Source: Phlegmacium glaucopus
Taxonomy: Eukaryota > Basidiomycota > Agaricomycetes > Agaricales > Cortinariaceae
Length of the DNA: 58,168 nt
NCBI GenBank assembly: GCA_015039465.1
Contig: MU130188.1
Span: 1-58,168, forward strand
Direction of reading: 5' to 3'
Every line of letters starts with the position of its first letter. Positions within the stretch are counted from its first letter, which is position 1. The notes under the pieces are model-generated. The model saw only the letters and a program-made list of their open reading frames with translations, made no database searches and was not told where the DNA came from. Made by a program: the position numbers and the translations under genes. Shown piece by piece: positions 1-10,086 of this stretch.

Positions 1-387
1 GTGGAGGAAGGGACCGAGCAAATGCAGGTCGACAAACATGTCGAGCGACGCCAGAAGATAGATTGACACTGACAGAACAATTGATTGGAAGCTGTACATA
101 GTAGTTACTCGCAAGTCGAACAAACCAGTACAATTTCTGAGAGAGAGGAAGGGGGATAAAGCAACAAGATGGCAACGTGTTTCGAACGTACCCGATAATA
201 CAATGCGTGATTTCGGGTGCAGACGGAATGGCAGGTACCGTTATCAACAATATCCCTTCCACTCCTCCAATCGACTGGGTTTTTATGGCTCTGTAGATGA
301 CACCTGTTAGTTTCGAGAGACTCGGTGGAACGGAACATGGCGAACCAACCTGGACTTTTCATCACTCTCTCGTTGGTTGCAAGGGCA

Positions 388-466
388 GCATCAACTGAGT
401 TTGAAATAAAATCACGATAGAGCAAAGTCCGAGGACACTTCAGAAGCCGACCGGCTAAACCCGCAC
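388..466 (+). repeat. Dispersed ~80-bp repeat, copy A
   Basis: The block starts with CTGAGTTTGAAATA and ends with TTCAGAAGCCGACCGGCTAA followed by ACCCGC. The same start and end, with a diverged middle, recur at 1237-1313. Only two copies are visible, so its nature is unclear. Confidence 0.5.
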
Positions 467-512
467 GAATAGATGCCAACCCGTTTTTTCGATTTTGGGG
501 GCCCAGGTTGGT

Positions 513-549
513 ATAAGACCGAGTTCTCAATACTGAGAACTCGGAACCC
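513..549. repeat. 26-nt perfect palindrome in a conserved ~35-nt block
   Basis: The core at 519-544 is CCGAGTTCTCA, a 4-nt spacer ATAC, then TGAGAACTCGG: a perfect 11-bp stem. The exact reverse complement, including ATAAGA on one side and AA-CC on the other, occurs at 42983-43019 just upstream of the tyrosine-recombinase retrotransposon. Conservation beyond the stem suggests a shared mobile-element end or recombination site rather than a chance palindrome. Confidence 0.6.
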
Positions 550-1236
550 GTAGAGATTGTCAGACTTTCCAAACTCCACCAAATATTGCTCTTAATGGCT
601 TCTATTCCACCTACCAGCGTAGATATTCTACTTCATCAAAAAAAGAATTCGCCAACTCAGAGATCTGTACTACCAGAGCGCCAACTAAGTATATGTGATC
701 CGTCAGTGATAATCCACTGGATTTCGTGGGACTTACGCGACACGAATTCTATGTTCTGATTTGTCCACTGAATCAATTCGGAGCCCATCAACGGTTAAGA
801 AAGAAGGAAAAACAACGAAAGGCTTACAGACGACTTCAAGTTCCCGTTTATGTATTGCACAGCTGTTTCATCCTTGCCCCATGGGGTCCTGAACTCATTG
901 GCGTTTAATTGAATAATAAGCCCACTTACCTATATGTGCGTAAGAGTTATAGGTGATCACGGCTGCCGAGCAAGGATTAAGTTGAAGTTCTCATACTGCG
1001 TCGGAACCAGCCGATGAGCTATGTATGCAAGAAGGAAAAGTATGACATAATGAAACATCCGCGCATTGCAATATAGGATTACTATGTTTTTGCAAAATAC
1101 TGAGGCAACGATGGAAGCTAAGAAGATCTTCGCGTAACAACTGGGTTGTATTTGCATAACTGATTGGTTTGAGTGGGCCGAGTTCTGTCAGATCAAGTGT
1201 TGAACAGATAGCGGAGGCAGCCAAATGTCGGCACAT

Positions 1237-1313
1237 CTCCTGAGTTTGAAATACAATTGCCTCCGCAGTGCAATTGAAAAGGAACTATTCAGAAGCCGAC
1301 CGGCTAAACCCGC
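1237..1313 (+). repeat. Dispersed ~80-bp repeat, copy B
   Basis: Second copy of the block at 388-466, in the same orientation. The right-hand ~26 bp (TTCAGAAGCCGACCGGCTAA then ACCCGC) is identical to copy A; the centre has diverged. Confidence 0.5.
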
Positions 1314-2028
1314 GCCCAGGTTTCACCCTGGCTTCGGCATGTCGTCAGTGACAGTGCCTTTTCTGAGCCTTTCATACCAAAGCGTTGATTGTGAGAATTC
1401 CTCTGGTTTTCTTGATGGCCTGTGCGTACATTGCTCAGAAGCAACAACTTTGCATTACTCAAGTTCGATTTCACAACTGGATAATGGCGTCCTGCGCCAG
1501 GTTTATTACAGACTTGTCTCATGACAATTTGGAATGTGAAAAACTCAATCCAATGTGAGTCGAGAGCCAGCCGTACAGTATCATAGTATTACTGGATCGG
1601 AGGTAGTACCTCCAGTACAGATCCTCCAACAATTTATCTAAGGAGCCATGAATGGCCTGCTACGGTCGTAAAGCAGCTTCTTGATTTATCGACTTTCGTG
1701 AATGCCATTCGGAAGTGGTCTCCGCGTTTGGGATTCGAAAAATATATTCAGACTAATACATGAGCATCAGTGTGAAACAAAAGGGTTTGAATACATACGG
1801 ATTGCTCCCCAAACCCCTGAATGGCAAGATAACCAGTATAATATAACAGTCCCTAGAGACCAGAAACAGAAATAGTGTCATAGCTGGAGAGTAGTCATAA
1901 GTCGAACAGACAAAAAAAGGGGAAATTGGCACTTTAAGAAGTTAAAACATTGGCGCATGAGCTGAAATTTCGAGGGGTTCCTAGGTTTTTGCATGTAGCT
2001 GTAAATAAAGAAAAACTGTTAGTAAATT

Positions 2029-2060
2029 ACGAGTCCCCTTTAGGGGCTCGTTCTTATAAG
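2029..2060 (+). repeat. Conserved hairpin followed by TCTTATAAG, copy 1
   Basis: The stem is ACGAG-t-CCCC / GGGG-CTCGT around a TTTA loop, followed immediately by TCTTATAAG. A hairpin with the same outer stem, same trailer and different but still paired inner stem lies at 9447-9481, so the pairing is preserved by compensatory change. A third degenerate relative is at 16331-16359. Confidence 0.45.
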
Positions 2061-2651
2061 CGGATGCGGCTTTCAAAGGTAACGCAAGACTTGCCGGTAA
2101 CTTGCGTGATTGCACGTGTTGATGGTGATGGCCTTGTTTGCCGCGCGAAAACAATTTACTCACTGTCAATCGCGTCTTTAAGAAACTCAACGCTCACGAA
2201 GATGCTATAAAAATACCAGTATAATTTCATTTGAAGGGACTCGTATATGCCACGCGGAGCGATGGCCCTCACTTGTGGGTGAGGGTTATGCTAACAGGGA
2301 ACGCACTCGACCGTGGGTCGTGGTGTGGGTATTGCAAAGGATCTCAACTTCCTTCTCAGTAAATAGGAAAACCTTCACGTAGTAACGGTCGTCTTTAGCA
2401 TGCATTGGAAATACCTGCCAAAAATTCTAACTAACCCAAATGGTTGCAATTCATAACATTTTCACATACCTTAAAATGGTTTGACTGAGACAATTTCGCT
2501 ATTCCGCATATCCCTACCATGCTCGCACATACCGCTCTGTTATTCTATGTAAAGTCGTCACTCAACATTGCCTCAGGCATTGGAGTCAGTGAACCTTGAG
2601 CAGCGAACCGAGTACTTTAGCAAAGAATTCGTTGGCCTGGAATAAAATGAT

Positions 2652-2909
2652 TTATCTGGGATACAGGAGAATAAAAGAGCGGATCAAAGTGGCATAGCCA
2701 TGTTCTATCGCGGAATATATGGGCGAATCATATTCATCAATAAGGACAACAGACTTCTGGTAGATTGCCCGAAGATACTGTGAGATGGTGAATAATACCC
2801 TTTTCCATATGAAAACAAACCAATTCACCTTAAGGTCGAGATAAATAATTGGATATTGCCGGAAGTGCGTGGAAACGAGGTCACGATACATGGGGTCGGT
2901 AGTGGCCAT
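2652..2909 (-). pseudogene. Fragment of a predicted AAA-ATPase-like protein
   Basis: The minus-strand reading frame encodes a stretch with PIIYLDLK and then VVLIDEYDSP followed by an EHGYA-type motif about ten residues later. This combination, a Walker B strand with DEYDSP after a HPxxYxDLK-like strand, is characteristic of the 'predicted AAA-ATPase' (AAA-ATPase_like) family that is expanded in many Agaricomycetes. The Walker A region and the C-terminal nuclease-like half are not found nearby, so this is a fragment. Its upstream edge lies close to the block that begins at 3075, which suggests truncation by insertion or rearrangement. The family call rests on the motif alone. Confidence 0.5.
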
Positions 2910-3074
2910 CCCCCCAAACCGGCCGGTGGTTATGTCTCTGGGACCGAGTGCTCCACATCGAGCAGGTCATTGCAGAAACTCTCTGAAGGGCTCGACGTGA
3001 GCAAGCACAGAAAATTTTGATCAGAAAGGAACTCAACCGAGAGTGTATGGTGAGTAGGAACGGAAGGAGGAAGG

Positions 3075-4425
3075 CGCTGTCGCGCACCAATACTGATTGG
3101 TAGCGTGAGAAGAAAGCTTAAAAGTCGCCATCATGAAAATAAGCGGACTTTGAATTTGATTACCTATTTTGGAAGCGGCCCTGAATCGCGTTCCTGGTCA
3201 ACAAAACCATTCGTTCAACGATAACATCCCCATTGCTCATCATACTCTCAATGTCTCACACTATGCTCTCCATTGTTTTCACTATCGACATGCTCCTAAG
3301 CATATACCATCCGTTCGTTCCTTGGCTAGTGATCCAGCAAAGCGATCAATCTACTATTCGCGTCGGTCATCGGCTCGCGTTTGATCGTATCCTTGGTCCA
3401 TCATTTCAAGAACGGCCCCTTTATGGACGCATCAACTACATCTCCCATTATGTACAAGGCTTTGTCATTGTTGTTGTGGCTATGGACCCACAAGTCTTCC
3501 CCTCAGCCATCTATCTTGCCATCCCTCGCTCCTGGATCTCACTCAGTCCCCTATCCTCACTCATCTACCTCTTATCTTATCATTCACTGCCAAAACCATC
3601 ATTCACGCGGTACCTGAAGCCTTCCCACCCTCTTTATGACAATTTAGGAAGTCCAGGAGGATCACGACTAAGCAGGAATTGCAGATGAATCAGCAGCAGA
3701 GGTTTATTCTCGCAGTGTGTCAAGTGTTATCAAGGCTGCGCGACATGGGACCATGGGCAAGTAGTGTTTTTCTTGGGAACAAGGCTGCGCCTTTCAAGTG
3801 TTGACTCAGGACCTTTCATATTTTGACATGACCACACGCCTATGGAGTCGATATATTTTTGCTATTGGACTATGTACACTGCCTTCCTTTCTTTTCTCTT
3901 GCACTTTGACACTTTACAGATTTTTTTATTGTTCCTTTTTCTTTTCCATTGTTCTTTCTTCTCGCAGCTGTCCTCTCTTTATCTTTCTTCCTTTGACAGC
4001 GCATACTTCTTTCTTTTTTATTGTTTTACATAGCCTATCCTTAGGGTATAAATACTGCTCTTTTGTACCAGGATAGGTAGTTCAGTTCAATTCATTCTTA
4101 CCCCCCACTTTCATCATCTCAGTGGAATTCCAGTGAATTCCTCCCTTAAGTTCGCTTTTCTTGCCCCTTACTGTCAATCTATCCCCTATCCCTCAACCGC
4201 TATAGTCTTACTGAAGACTCTCTCTTGCTCATCCTCATCCTCGTCTTATACCTCATTCATCTTCCAAGACCTTCATCCTCCTCCTTCTCTTCTCTATTCT
4301 TTCCTCTAACCTCTGTGTGTTAAAAGTCAAGGTTATACCTTCCCTAAACGAACGACAGGGAGTCTCTTGACCTAAGGTCTGGTCCACTGCTCTCTGGTTG
4401 GTGTTTATATACAACAACAACAACG
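3075..4425 (+). mobile_element. Transposon-tail block R, longer copy
   Basis: The first ~367 bp (3075-3441) match 48420-48787 in the same orientation with scattered substitutions. At both loci the match begins at the same base, CGCTGTCGCGCACC, and the first 25 bp form a hairpin (CGC-ACCAAT, loop ACTG, ATTGGT-a-GCG). At 48420 the block is joined directly to a truncated tyrosine-recombinase gene; here it is joined to unrelated sequence. Beyond 3441 the block continues through a pyrimidine-rich stretch and a TATA-box region to an (ACA)n tail near 4411-4424. It has no recognisable protein. I interpret it as the 3' part or end of a transposon, boundaries uncertain. Confidence 0.5.
4047..4054 (+). 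promoter_or_regulatory. TATA-box-like element inside block R
   Basis: TATAAATA occurs in the context TTAGGGTATAAATACTGCTC, followed ~40 bp later by a pyrimidine-rich tract typical of fungal transcription starts. It sits in what could be an LTR-like or promoter part of block R (TGTTGACTC at 3799 and ...ATACAACA near 4416 could be LTR ends, but no target duplication supports this). Confidence 0.3.
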
Positions 4426-4567
4426 ATTTATAGCGCGGAGAATGAATTCATATATTGCTAAGTGGGGCCAGTGTGAAGGACTACGTCACAGTCAAGTTGA
4501 AAATAGTTCCTATGCGAAGTCATTGATTGTGTATTGATGTGCATTAGGTGAATAAAATCGGTCAGTA

Positions 4568-5845
4568 TTAACTAACGGTAAGGTATATCTGCAGCGCTTG
4601 AGCAGCATCTGCGGTTCCAATGCGGTAGATTGGTGTCCCAAAGGATCGGTTAAATGCATTCTCATGGGGGGCCGTCAGGAAATCCGTGACGTTAGAGTCA
4701 CCACTGGGATTCGGACAGTGACCACGGGTCTCCAGATCTGCTCTGGTAAACAAGCCACAGCCCTTAATAATGAAATAGGGCCCCGCCGCGACCACCCACT
4801 GAATGTGCTTATTACTCGGAAAATTGCCATTCTTGAGAGCTGCCTTGACTTGATTGAATGCCTGTCGGCAGGCAAGATAATATACGTAACGAATGGTAAA
4901 CTCGAAATGCGCATCAGGAGGGCAATTGCGACATCTCGGCTAGCATCCTCTGCCTGGATAAAATCCTTGCTGTCCTCTTCTACTCCACACCACCCTTCCT
5001 CTCCCACTGCCCATATCATCCATCTGCCCCTGTACCATGAGCGTGAGCACACTAATTGAATCAGACAGAGAGGCACCCAACTTGATTAGCCATCATATGG
5101 CAGGATGCACGGCCCAGTCAAGAGAGCGTCGGCTATCTGTGTCATGAACGTTGACGGTTGCAAGTTCTTGGCTTCCAATGTCTTTATGTCACCGGCATAG
5201 GCATCAGGACTCAGCAAAACAACCGCATCGGTCTTCCCATCGTGGCTACAGAGGTGGATAGGATTCTCTTCCAAATCAAAAAAATCGAGGATCTTGCAAA
5301 AAATGTCGTCGATCCTCCTGTCATTTGGATCTGAGATATTCAGAAACCTCTGGATTTTTTCTATGTCAATGATGAATCCTTGAATGTAAGGCTACCTCGT
5401 GTAAGAACAGGTCTCGAAAGGACAAGCAGAATTTTCATACCATGGGTTAGCAAAACGCTCTGAAGAATAGCATGGATCGTGACTTGCGGCCTTGATCTCC
5501 GCCAATTCTCCGATTAAATGTATCTGGTCGGCTCCCTATGGGTTTTTTTACATCGCTTTTGTACTTGTTTCTGAGTTCATTTTGATGGATGATGTACTAT
5601 TTACCTCATAATATTGTCATGCAAAAGGATCGACGCTTGTCCTTATTTACAAAGAACAATTTACTGGCGGCGACCGATGGAAATTTCAAATATAGCGCGG
5701 ATACCTCCGAATCGACATCGTGAGCACCTCCGTAGCTATTCTTGAACGAAACTGGTGATACAAGGAGATACAACTTACAAGTAACAAGGAGAAGCAAATG
5801 GTCCTTTGTTTGAACTTTGAAAGGTGCTTGATTCGGAGATTCCAC
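4568..5845 (-). pseudogene. Broken gene of an unrecognised basidiomycete protein
   Basis: Several minus-strand frames carry protein-like composition that could be joined as exons. From upstream to downstream these include FKVQTKDHLLLLV near 5800, DAVVLLSPDAYAGDIKTLEA near 5190-5240, and HIQWVVAAGPYFI with LFTRADLETRG and FGTPIYRIGT near 4600-4800. The last part reads like the conserved C-terminal region of a lineage-expanded Agaricomycete family, but I cannot name it. In-frame stops and at least one frame change occur between the segments, more than introns alone would explain. There are no obvious membrane segments or catalytic motifs. No function is inferred. Confidence 0.4.
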
Positions 5846-6276
5846 TCCCGCGTTGACTGCCGTAAATTTGAATTACATGTGAGGTGGCTAAGTTATATAT
5901 CGTAATCTGAATTCCGCTTAGCGTGGAGTCGTTGAATGAGGATGATAAACTTGGGGTCCGTACATTATATACTTCGTTACTAAGTAGTGGAGGGACAGCC
6001 AGTGTCAGCCACATACTTCCAGTTTACATGCATCAATTATGTTATGTAAACTGGAAGCGACCCTTGTGCTTGAACGTATCAACGCCGTTGAACCTTAATT
6101 CATTTATTTAAGGCTGATAAAAATCCCATTCAGACGACTCCGGCGGGCCAGAACTAATTTCCCGTACTTAAGGACATGTAGTCCAAGTCGCCATTCCATT
6201 TTCTCCTCTCCTCTCTCAATACATTGTTATCGACCGAGGCCGTTTTTCCTTCTATCAACTCACAAATCTATGATAT

Positions 6277-8342
6277 ATGGAGACAACGGATTGGGAGGCT
6301 TCGCAACTTGAATTAATTGCCAAAGACGAACAGCTCCTCCACTCTTTTCAAACTTTGAAGTATATCAATTGTGAGAGCCTTTCGAGGATTATAGCAAACG
6401 GCGCTGACTTTTCAACTAACTGTGATCAGTGGGTCTTTTAGTGAGTACTAAACCCCGGTTCTTCGCTCCACTTGAACTAGGCTCATGATTGCGTGATAGG
6501 CCGTCCTTATCTATGATCATTGCCTTACTTTTAACCTTGAGGTAAGTCTTCCAGCATGTACACGTTTCCCTCAGGCTGATAAAATTAACCTGTCAAATTG
6601 CAGAGAACAAGGATCTGGACGTGAGTTGTTACATCTTTGGAATTATCGCTTAGCCCTCCAACGTCCTGAATTCATAGTCTTCGATGGAGGTTGCCCAAAT
6701 TCCTCTTCATGGTCAACCGTTATTTCCTTCCACCATTCTTTTTGTGAGTTTGTACAAAATGTTCCAGACCGCGGCACGGCTTCTAACCTCACTGTTGACT
6801 CGACAGATTTGAAGGGTTCTGTTCGTGATTTTCCTTCATTTCGACCGATAATCTCTGAAACTTCTTTGACACTGGCAGCCAACGTGATTCATGTGGGACA
6901 AAATGTAAGGAAGACAGACAATGAGTACAGGTATCCATAAATAACTTTATTCCAGATGCAAGTTTGGATTTCTCCGTTTTCCCCCGCAAGGATACTCAGC
7001 CGGGATATGCCTATAGATGTGACGCGCGGATTTTCACCATAGTACACTCTTTTCCCACCATTATGACGGTGGAAATAATGCTTATGATTCGGGTTCTTGC
7101 GCTTTGTGAGTCGATACCAAAATCTATGTCAGGGGTTCGTTTATATAACTGTTGCCAGATGCAAACTCCAAGGTAAGGCTATGGCAGTTCACTCTTCTAG
7201 AAGACGTCCGACTGGTGATACTGCGGTCAAAAATGCTGACTATTTATTCTTTCTGTTGACAGTCCATGGCCTTTTGCCTCATGATCCAATTTTTTGGTAT
7301 GTTGTCAGTCAATTACAGGGGTATTATTCTTAATTTCATACTGCACAGTTCAATCGCTTGGGCTTGTGATTTTTGCAGCTTTTATTCTGCCGAAAATCAG
7401 AGGTGAGGCCGACTCGACTAGTCGTTCTGAATTATACAAATAATTCGTCCTTTGATTTATTAAGGCATTGCAGGGGGTGACATTTTTACCGGTTGCCTTA
7501 TTGACGTTCCTGATTGGGCTTATTTATCGTGGTTGCACCTACTCATTATGGAAAGTGAGTTGACGGATTACTTTTGTTTAATTTCTCCCCTTAACCCTTT
7601 GCTATCGTCAGTTACCCTCATAATCATGGTCATCTACAAGTGTAGAGAGTATGAGACCTTCACACCAACATTGGTCCACTACGTCAAAAGCGAAGAGTGA
7701 TTCCACTGTCGCTAACGAATCTTTATCATTAACAGCATTAGAATTCTTGCCAGGGACTCAGTTGTATACTTCATCAGTGTCGCTGGTACGTAGAGCTTGT
7801 ATGTATACACAGTATACACAATCTCATTGCGTCACAAACGTTATTGAAAAATCTACAGCCCTTTTATTCTTTAATTTTTTCTATGCTCGCCAACACAAAC
7901 TTCTCTGCTCTGCTCTCACACTGTACGTCTCTTCTGGTGCTCTGTCTTTTTATTGCTCATGTGCCATTCTACAGACCAACAAGTACCCTGGCATGTATAG
8001 CTGTACATTTTTATGTCATAAAATTCTCTTGGGATTTTCAAATATCCTCTCTCTTTGACAAATGTATAGGCAGCTAGACTAAGTATGAACATTCGATCAA
8101 TCAGCATTGAACAAGCTTTTTCAACAATGGCACGCCATGGTCGCGCAGTCCCCACATTATTGTTTCGTGGTCCTGAAAGTGTTACTTACGAAACGGAGGG
8201 ACGCGCCGCCGTCCCTGATATTGTTGAGGAGCCTGATGAGATCCCTCGACGAGGTGATGAAGAAAACCAAGATCAGTTGCTGGAGCTACAGGAGCTGGGT
8301 AGTACTAATACTACCACTGCTCGTACTAAGTATTATCATTGA
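6277..8342 (+). CDS. DUF6533-type multi-pass membrane protein, ~14 exons
   Basis: The ATG at 6277 opens METTDWEASQLELI. Joining GT-AG exons gives a continuous frame with the DUF6533 signature: AVLIYDHCLTFNLE (exon 6500-6541), RTRIW (6604-6620), then WRLPKFLFMVNRYFLPPF (6678-6743), i.e. the family's Y-D-x-x-L-T-x-x-x-E ... W ... RY pattern. Later exons supply VEIMLMIRVLALY (to 7105, completed by micro-exon 7159-7172), SMAFCLMIQFF (7263-7296), 7379-7402, 7465-7554, 7612-7696, 7736-7785 (ARDSVVYFISVAG), 7859-7922, 7975-7994 and the last exon 8074-8342, which joins as TLASRLSMNIRSI and ends in an acidic hydrophilic tail. This matches a seven-helix-like Agaricomycete protein of unknown function. 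Boundaries between 6807 and about 7020 are the least certain. No disabling mutation was found, unusual for this window. Confidence 0.75.
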
Positions 8343-9290
8343 ATTGTAAGTAAATAAGAAGTCGAAATTAAAGGGCTTTCAGATACTGGCACTCGAAGCA
8401 ACTTGAAGTGTACTTCTCTCAACACTGGCCCACCATAGTGTTTTCTGAGTCGAGTTTTGTTGGCCCTGAAAGTGTTAATTACCTCCATAAATTTCATAAT
8501 AGTATTAACACAGGCACATTTCATCTGTCTGTGGTTGCCTACTGGTTGCCTGTGGTTGCACGGAGAGCTTCCGTGACGTCGTTGCCACTGGGGAATCAGT
8601 AATCCGAATGACTGATCTCGGTCTCATTTGACTGAGGGGGATCTTCAAGTGTGCCGCGGCCCGTGGATGAAGCTGTTGAGACTTGACGCTCTCAGCATTT
8701 GTTAGACACGATGTACGGGCAGACAGTATTTTAGGACCGTTTTCAGCCACGAATTACTAAAGTAGGTAAATATTGCAATACATAAGGCATATTATGCGAA
8801 ATGAATGTACATATGCATAAATCACAAATAAATCCCATATGCGTCGGTCCTTCCGGCCTCGAGCCATGCATTATAAGAATTTCGACTGGAGTACTGCCCG
8901 CTGAAGAATTTCAAGGCAGTAAGCACTGACCTTGTGCCGAGGCCCGTATAATGCATTGCATTACGGGCGCCGGTGACATGGCAGTGGCAATAATTCGAGA
9001 TGATGGCTCAGTACATTCACATCTTTACTTAGAATAAGTTAAGACGAGAGATGATTATCATGTCATACATAAAAACACCGACGTCGTTGAATTCAACTTG
9101 AAAAATTGTCATTGGCACTCTCAGGCAGCGGCACTCCGAATCAAAAAAAAAAGCCGACAGCCGTGGTATGTAGATCTATACTTACTTATAAAATCTTGAG
9201 CTTAGAACTTATGGAAAATAATTTGAACTTGATAGAAAGGTTGTAGAACAGTTGCCGTTATAGGCTCTCTGACAAATAGTGGTAGCCATC
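8343..9290. other. Intergenic region, no gene seen
   Basis: No open frame here has recognisable domains. Around 8870-8970 there are short inverted segments (TGCATTATAAG.. and ..GTATAATGCATTGCATTA) and paired GGCCTCGAG / GCCGAGGCCC-like words, suggesting a decayed palindromic element, but no clear termini or target duplication were found. Confidence 0.4.
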
Positions 9291-9569
9291 ATGAAATTTT
9301 GGTTTGTGCTGCTGTATTTCACTTTGACGTCGATTCAGGCTCTCCCGCTTTACCCAAAGGCGACCGGAGTATGCTTGTTAAAGAGAAAGAAAATGGCTGG
9401 GACTAGTGTTGAATTTAATCCAAGAGGTGGATATTGTGGGCTTATTACGAGTCTTACGTTAGTAAGTCTCGTTCTTATAAGGGACCTATCTTTTGACGGT
9501 TTCAAGGGCGTTTTTATGGTAATTTTCACGGGGTGGGAATGTTGTCATCGCAACGGCTGCCATTCTTAG
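9291..9569 (+). CDS. Possible small secreted protein
   Basis: Starting at the ATG at 9291, the protein opens MKFWFVLLYFTLTSIQA, a compact signal peptide: a positive residue, a hydrophobic core and a plausible Ala cleavage site before LPLYPKATG. The mature part is short (about 75 residues), Lys/Gly-rich, with four cysteines. The frame runs through the conserved hairpin at 9447-9481, so the C-terminal third may be inserted or non-native sequence, or the true gene may splice before it. An upstream in-frame ATG at 9279 is possible but would spoil the signal peptide. No homologue is recognised; the call rests only on the signal peptide. Confidence 0.3.
   Translation: MKFWFVLLYFTLTSIQALPLYPKATGVCLLKRKKMAGTSVEFNPRGGYCGLITSLTLVSLVLIRDLSFDGFKGVFMVIFTGWECCHRNGCHS
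9447..9481 (+). repeat. Conserved hairpin followed by TCTTATAAG, copy 2
   Basis: The stem is ACGAG-t-CTTAC / GTAAG-t-CTCGT around a GTTA loop, followed by TCTTATAAG. The inner stem differs from the copy at 2029-2060 but still pairs. Confidence 0.45.
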
Positions 9570-9624
9570 TTAGTTTCGATAGATAATGCTAACCATTTTA
9601 ATGCGTGGTAACATTTCTGATTTC

Positions 9625-10086
9625 AAACCACCATCTTCTTTGGACGGCCGGATCTCAATTTGCTGGCAAGCAATACCTGCTCATGCGAGGCAGGTGTTGT
9701 GCCTGGCCCTCTTGCGAGGGGCTTTGGGTGCTTCGCTAAATTGATTTCAACCGTATTCAAATCACCACCTTTCGACAGCCGGATTTCAATTTGCTGGCAA
9801 GCAGCACCTGCTCATGCGAGGCAGGTGTTGTGCCCGGCCCTCTTGCGAGGGGCTTTGGGTGCTTCGCTAAATTGATTTCAACCGTATTCGAACCACCACC
9901 TTCTTTCGACGGCCGGATTTCAATTTGCTGGCAAGCAGCACCTGCTCATGCGAGGCAGGTGTTGTGCCCGGCCCTCTTGCGAGGGGCTTTGGGTGCTTCG
10001 CTAAATTGATTTCAACCGTATTTGAACCACCACCTTCTTTCGACGGCCGGATTTCAATTTGCTGGCAAGCAGCACCTGCTCATGCG
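9625..10086 (+). repeat. ~131-134-bp satellite, left part (3.5 units)
   Basis: The word TGCTGGCAAGCA recurs at 9661, 9792, 9926 and 10060. Each unit carries two hairpin-capable segments: GCACCTGC ... GCAGGTG(TT)GTGC and GCCCTC-TTGC-GAGGGGC, then GCTTTGGGTGCTTCGCTAAA. Units are nearly identical, so amplification is recent. The fourth unit is split by the hAT-type element at 10087 and resumes at 12031. Confidence 0.85.
10079..10086 (+). repeat. 8-bp target site duplication, left
   Basis: CTCATGCG lies directly before the terminal TAGTGATGCC and is repeated exactly at 12031-12038 after the other terminus. The same word is the normal satellite sequence at this point in the other units, confirming the target. 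Confidence 0.9.

Larger units (their letters stand above)
1..2640. other. Region without a recognisable gene
   Basis: I find no coding region with recognisable domains or consistent splice structure here. The longest open stretch, on the minus strand at 105-572, has no familiar motif. The region does hold three small structured items listed separately: a palindrome at 519-544, a two-copy ~80-bp repeat, and a hairpin at 2029-2060. Around 2259-2325 there are two further short hairpin-capable stretches (CCCTCA..TGAGGG and CGACC..GGTCG). It is probably old intergenic or transposon-derived DNA. Confidence 0.5.

Noticed and set aside
3799..4416. Solo LTR (TGTTG...CAACA) inside block R
   Set aside because: Only 5-bp inverted ends and no target duplication; the (ACA)n tail makes the right end ambiguous.
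9625..10086. CRISPR-like direct repeats
   Set aside because: Whole 131-134-bp units repeat without unique spacers, in a clearly eukaryotic sequence; this is satellite DNA.
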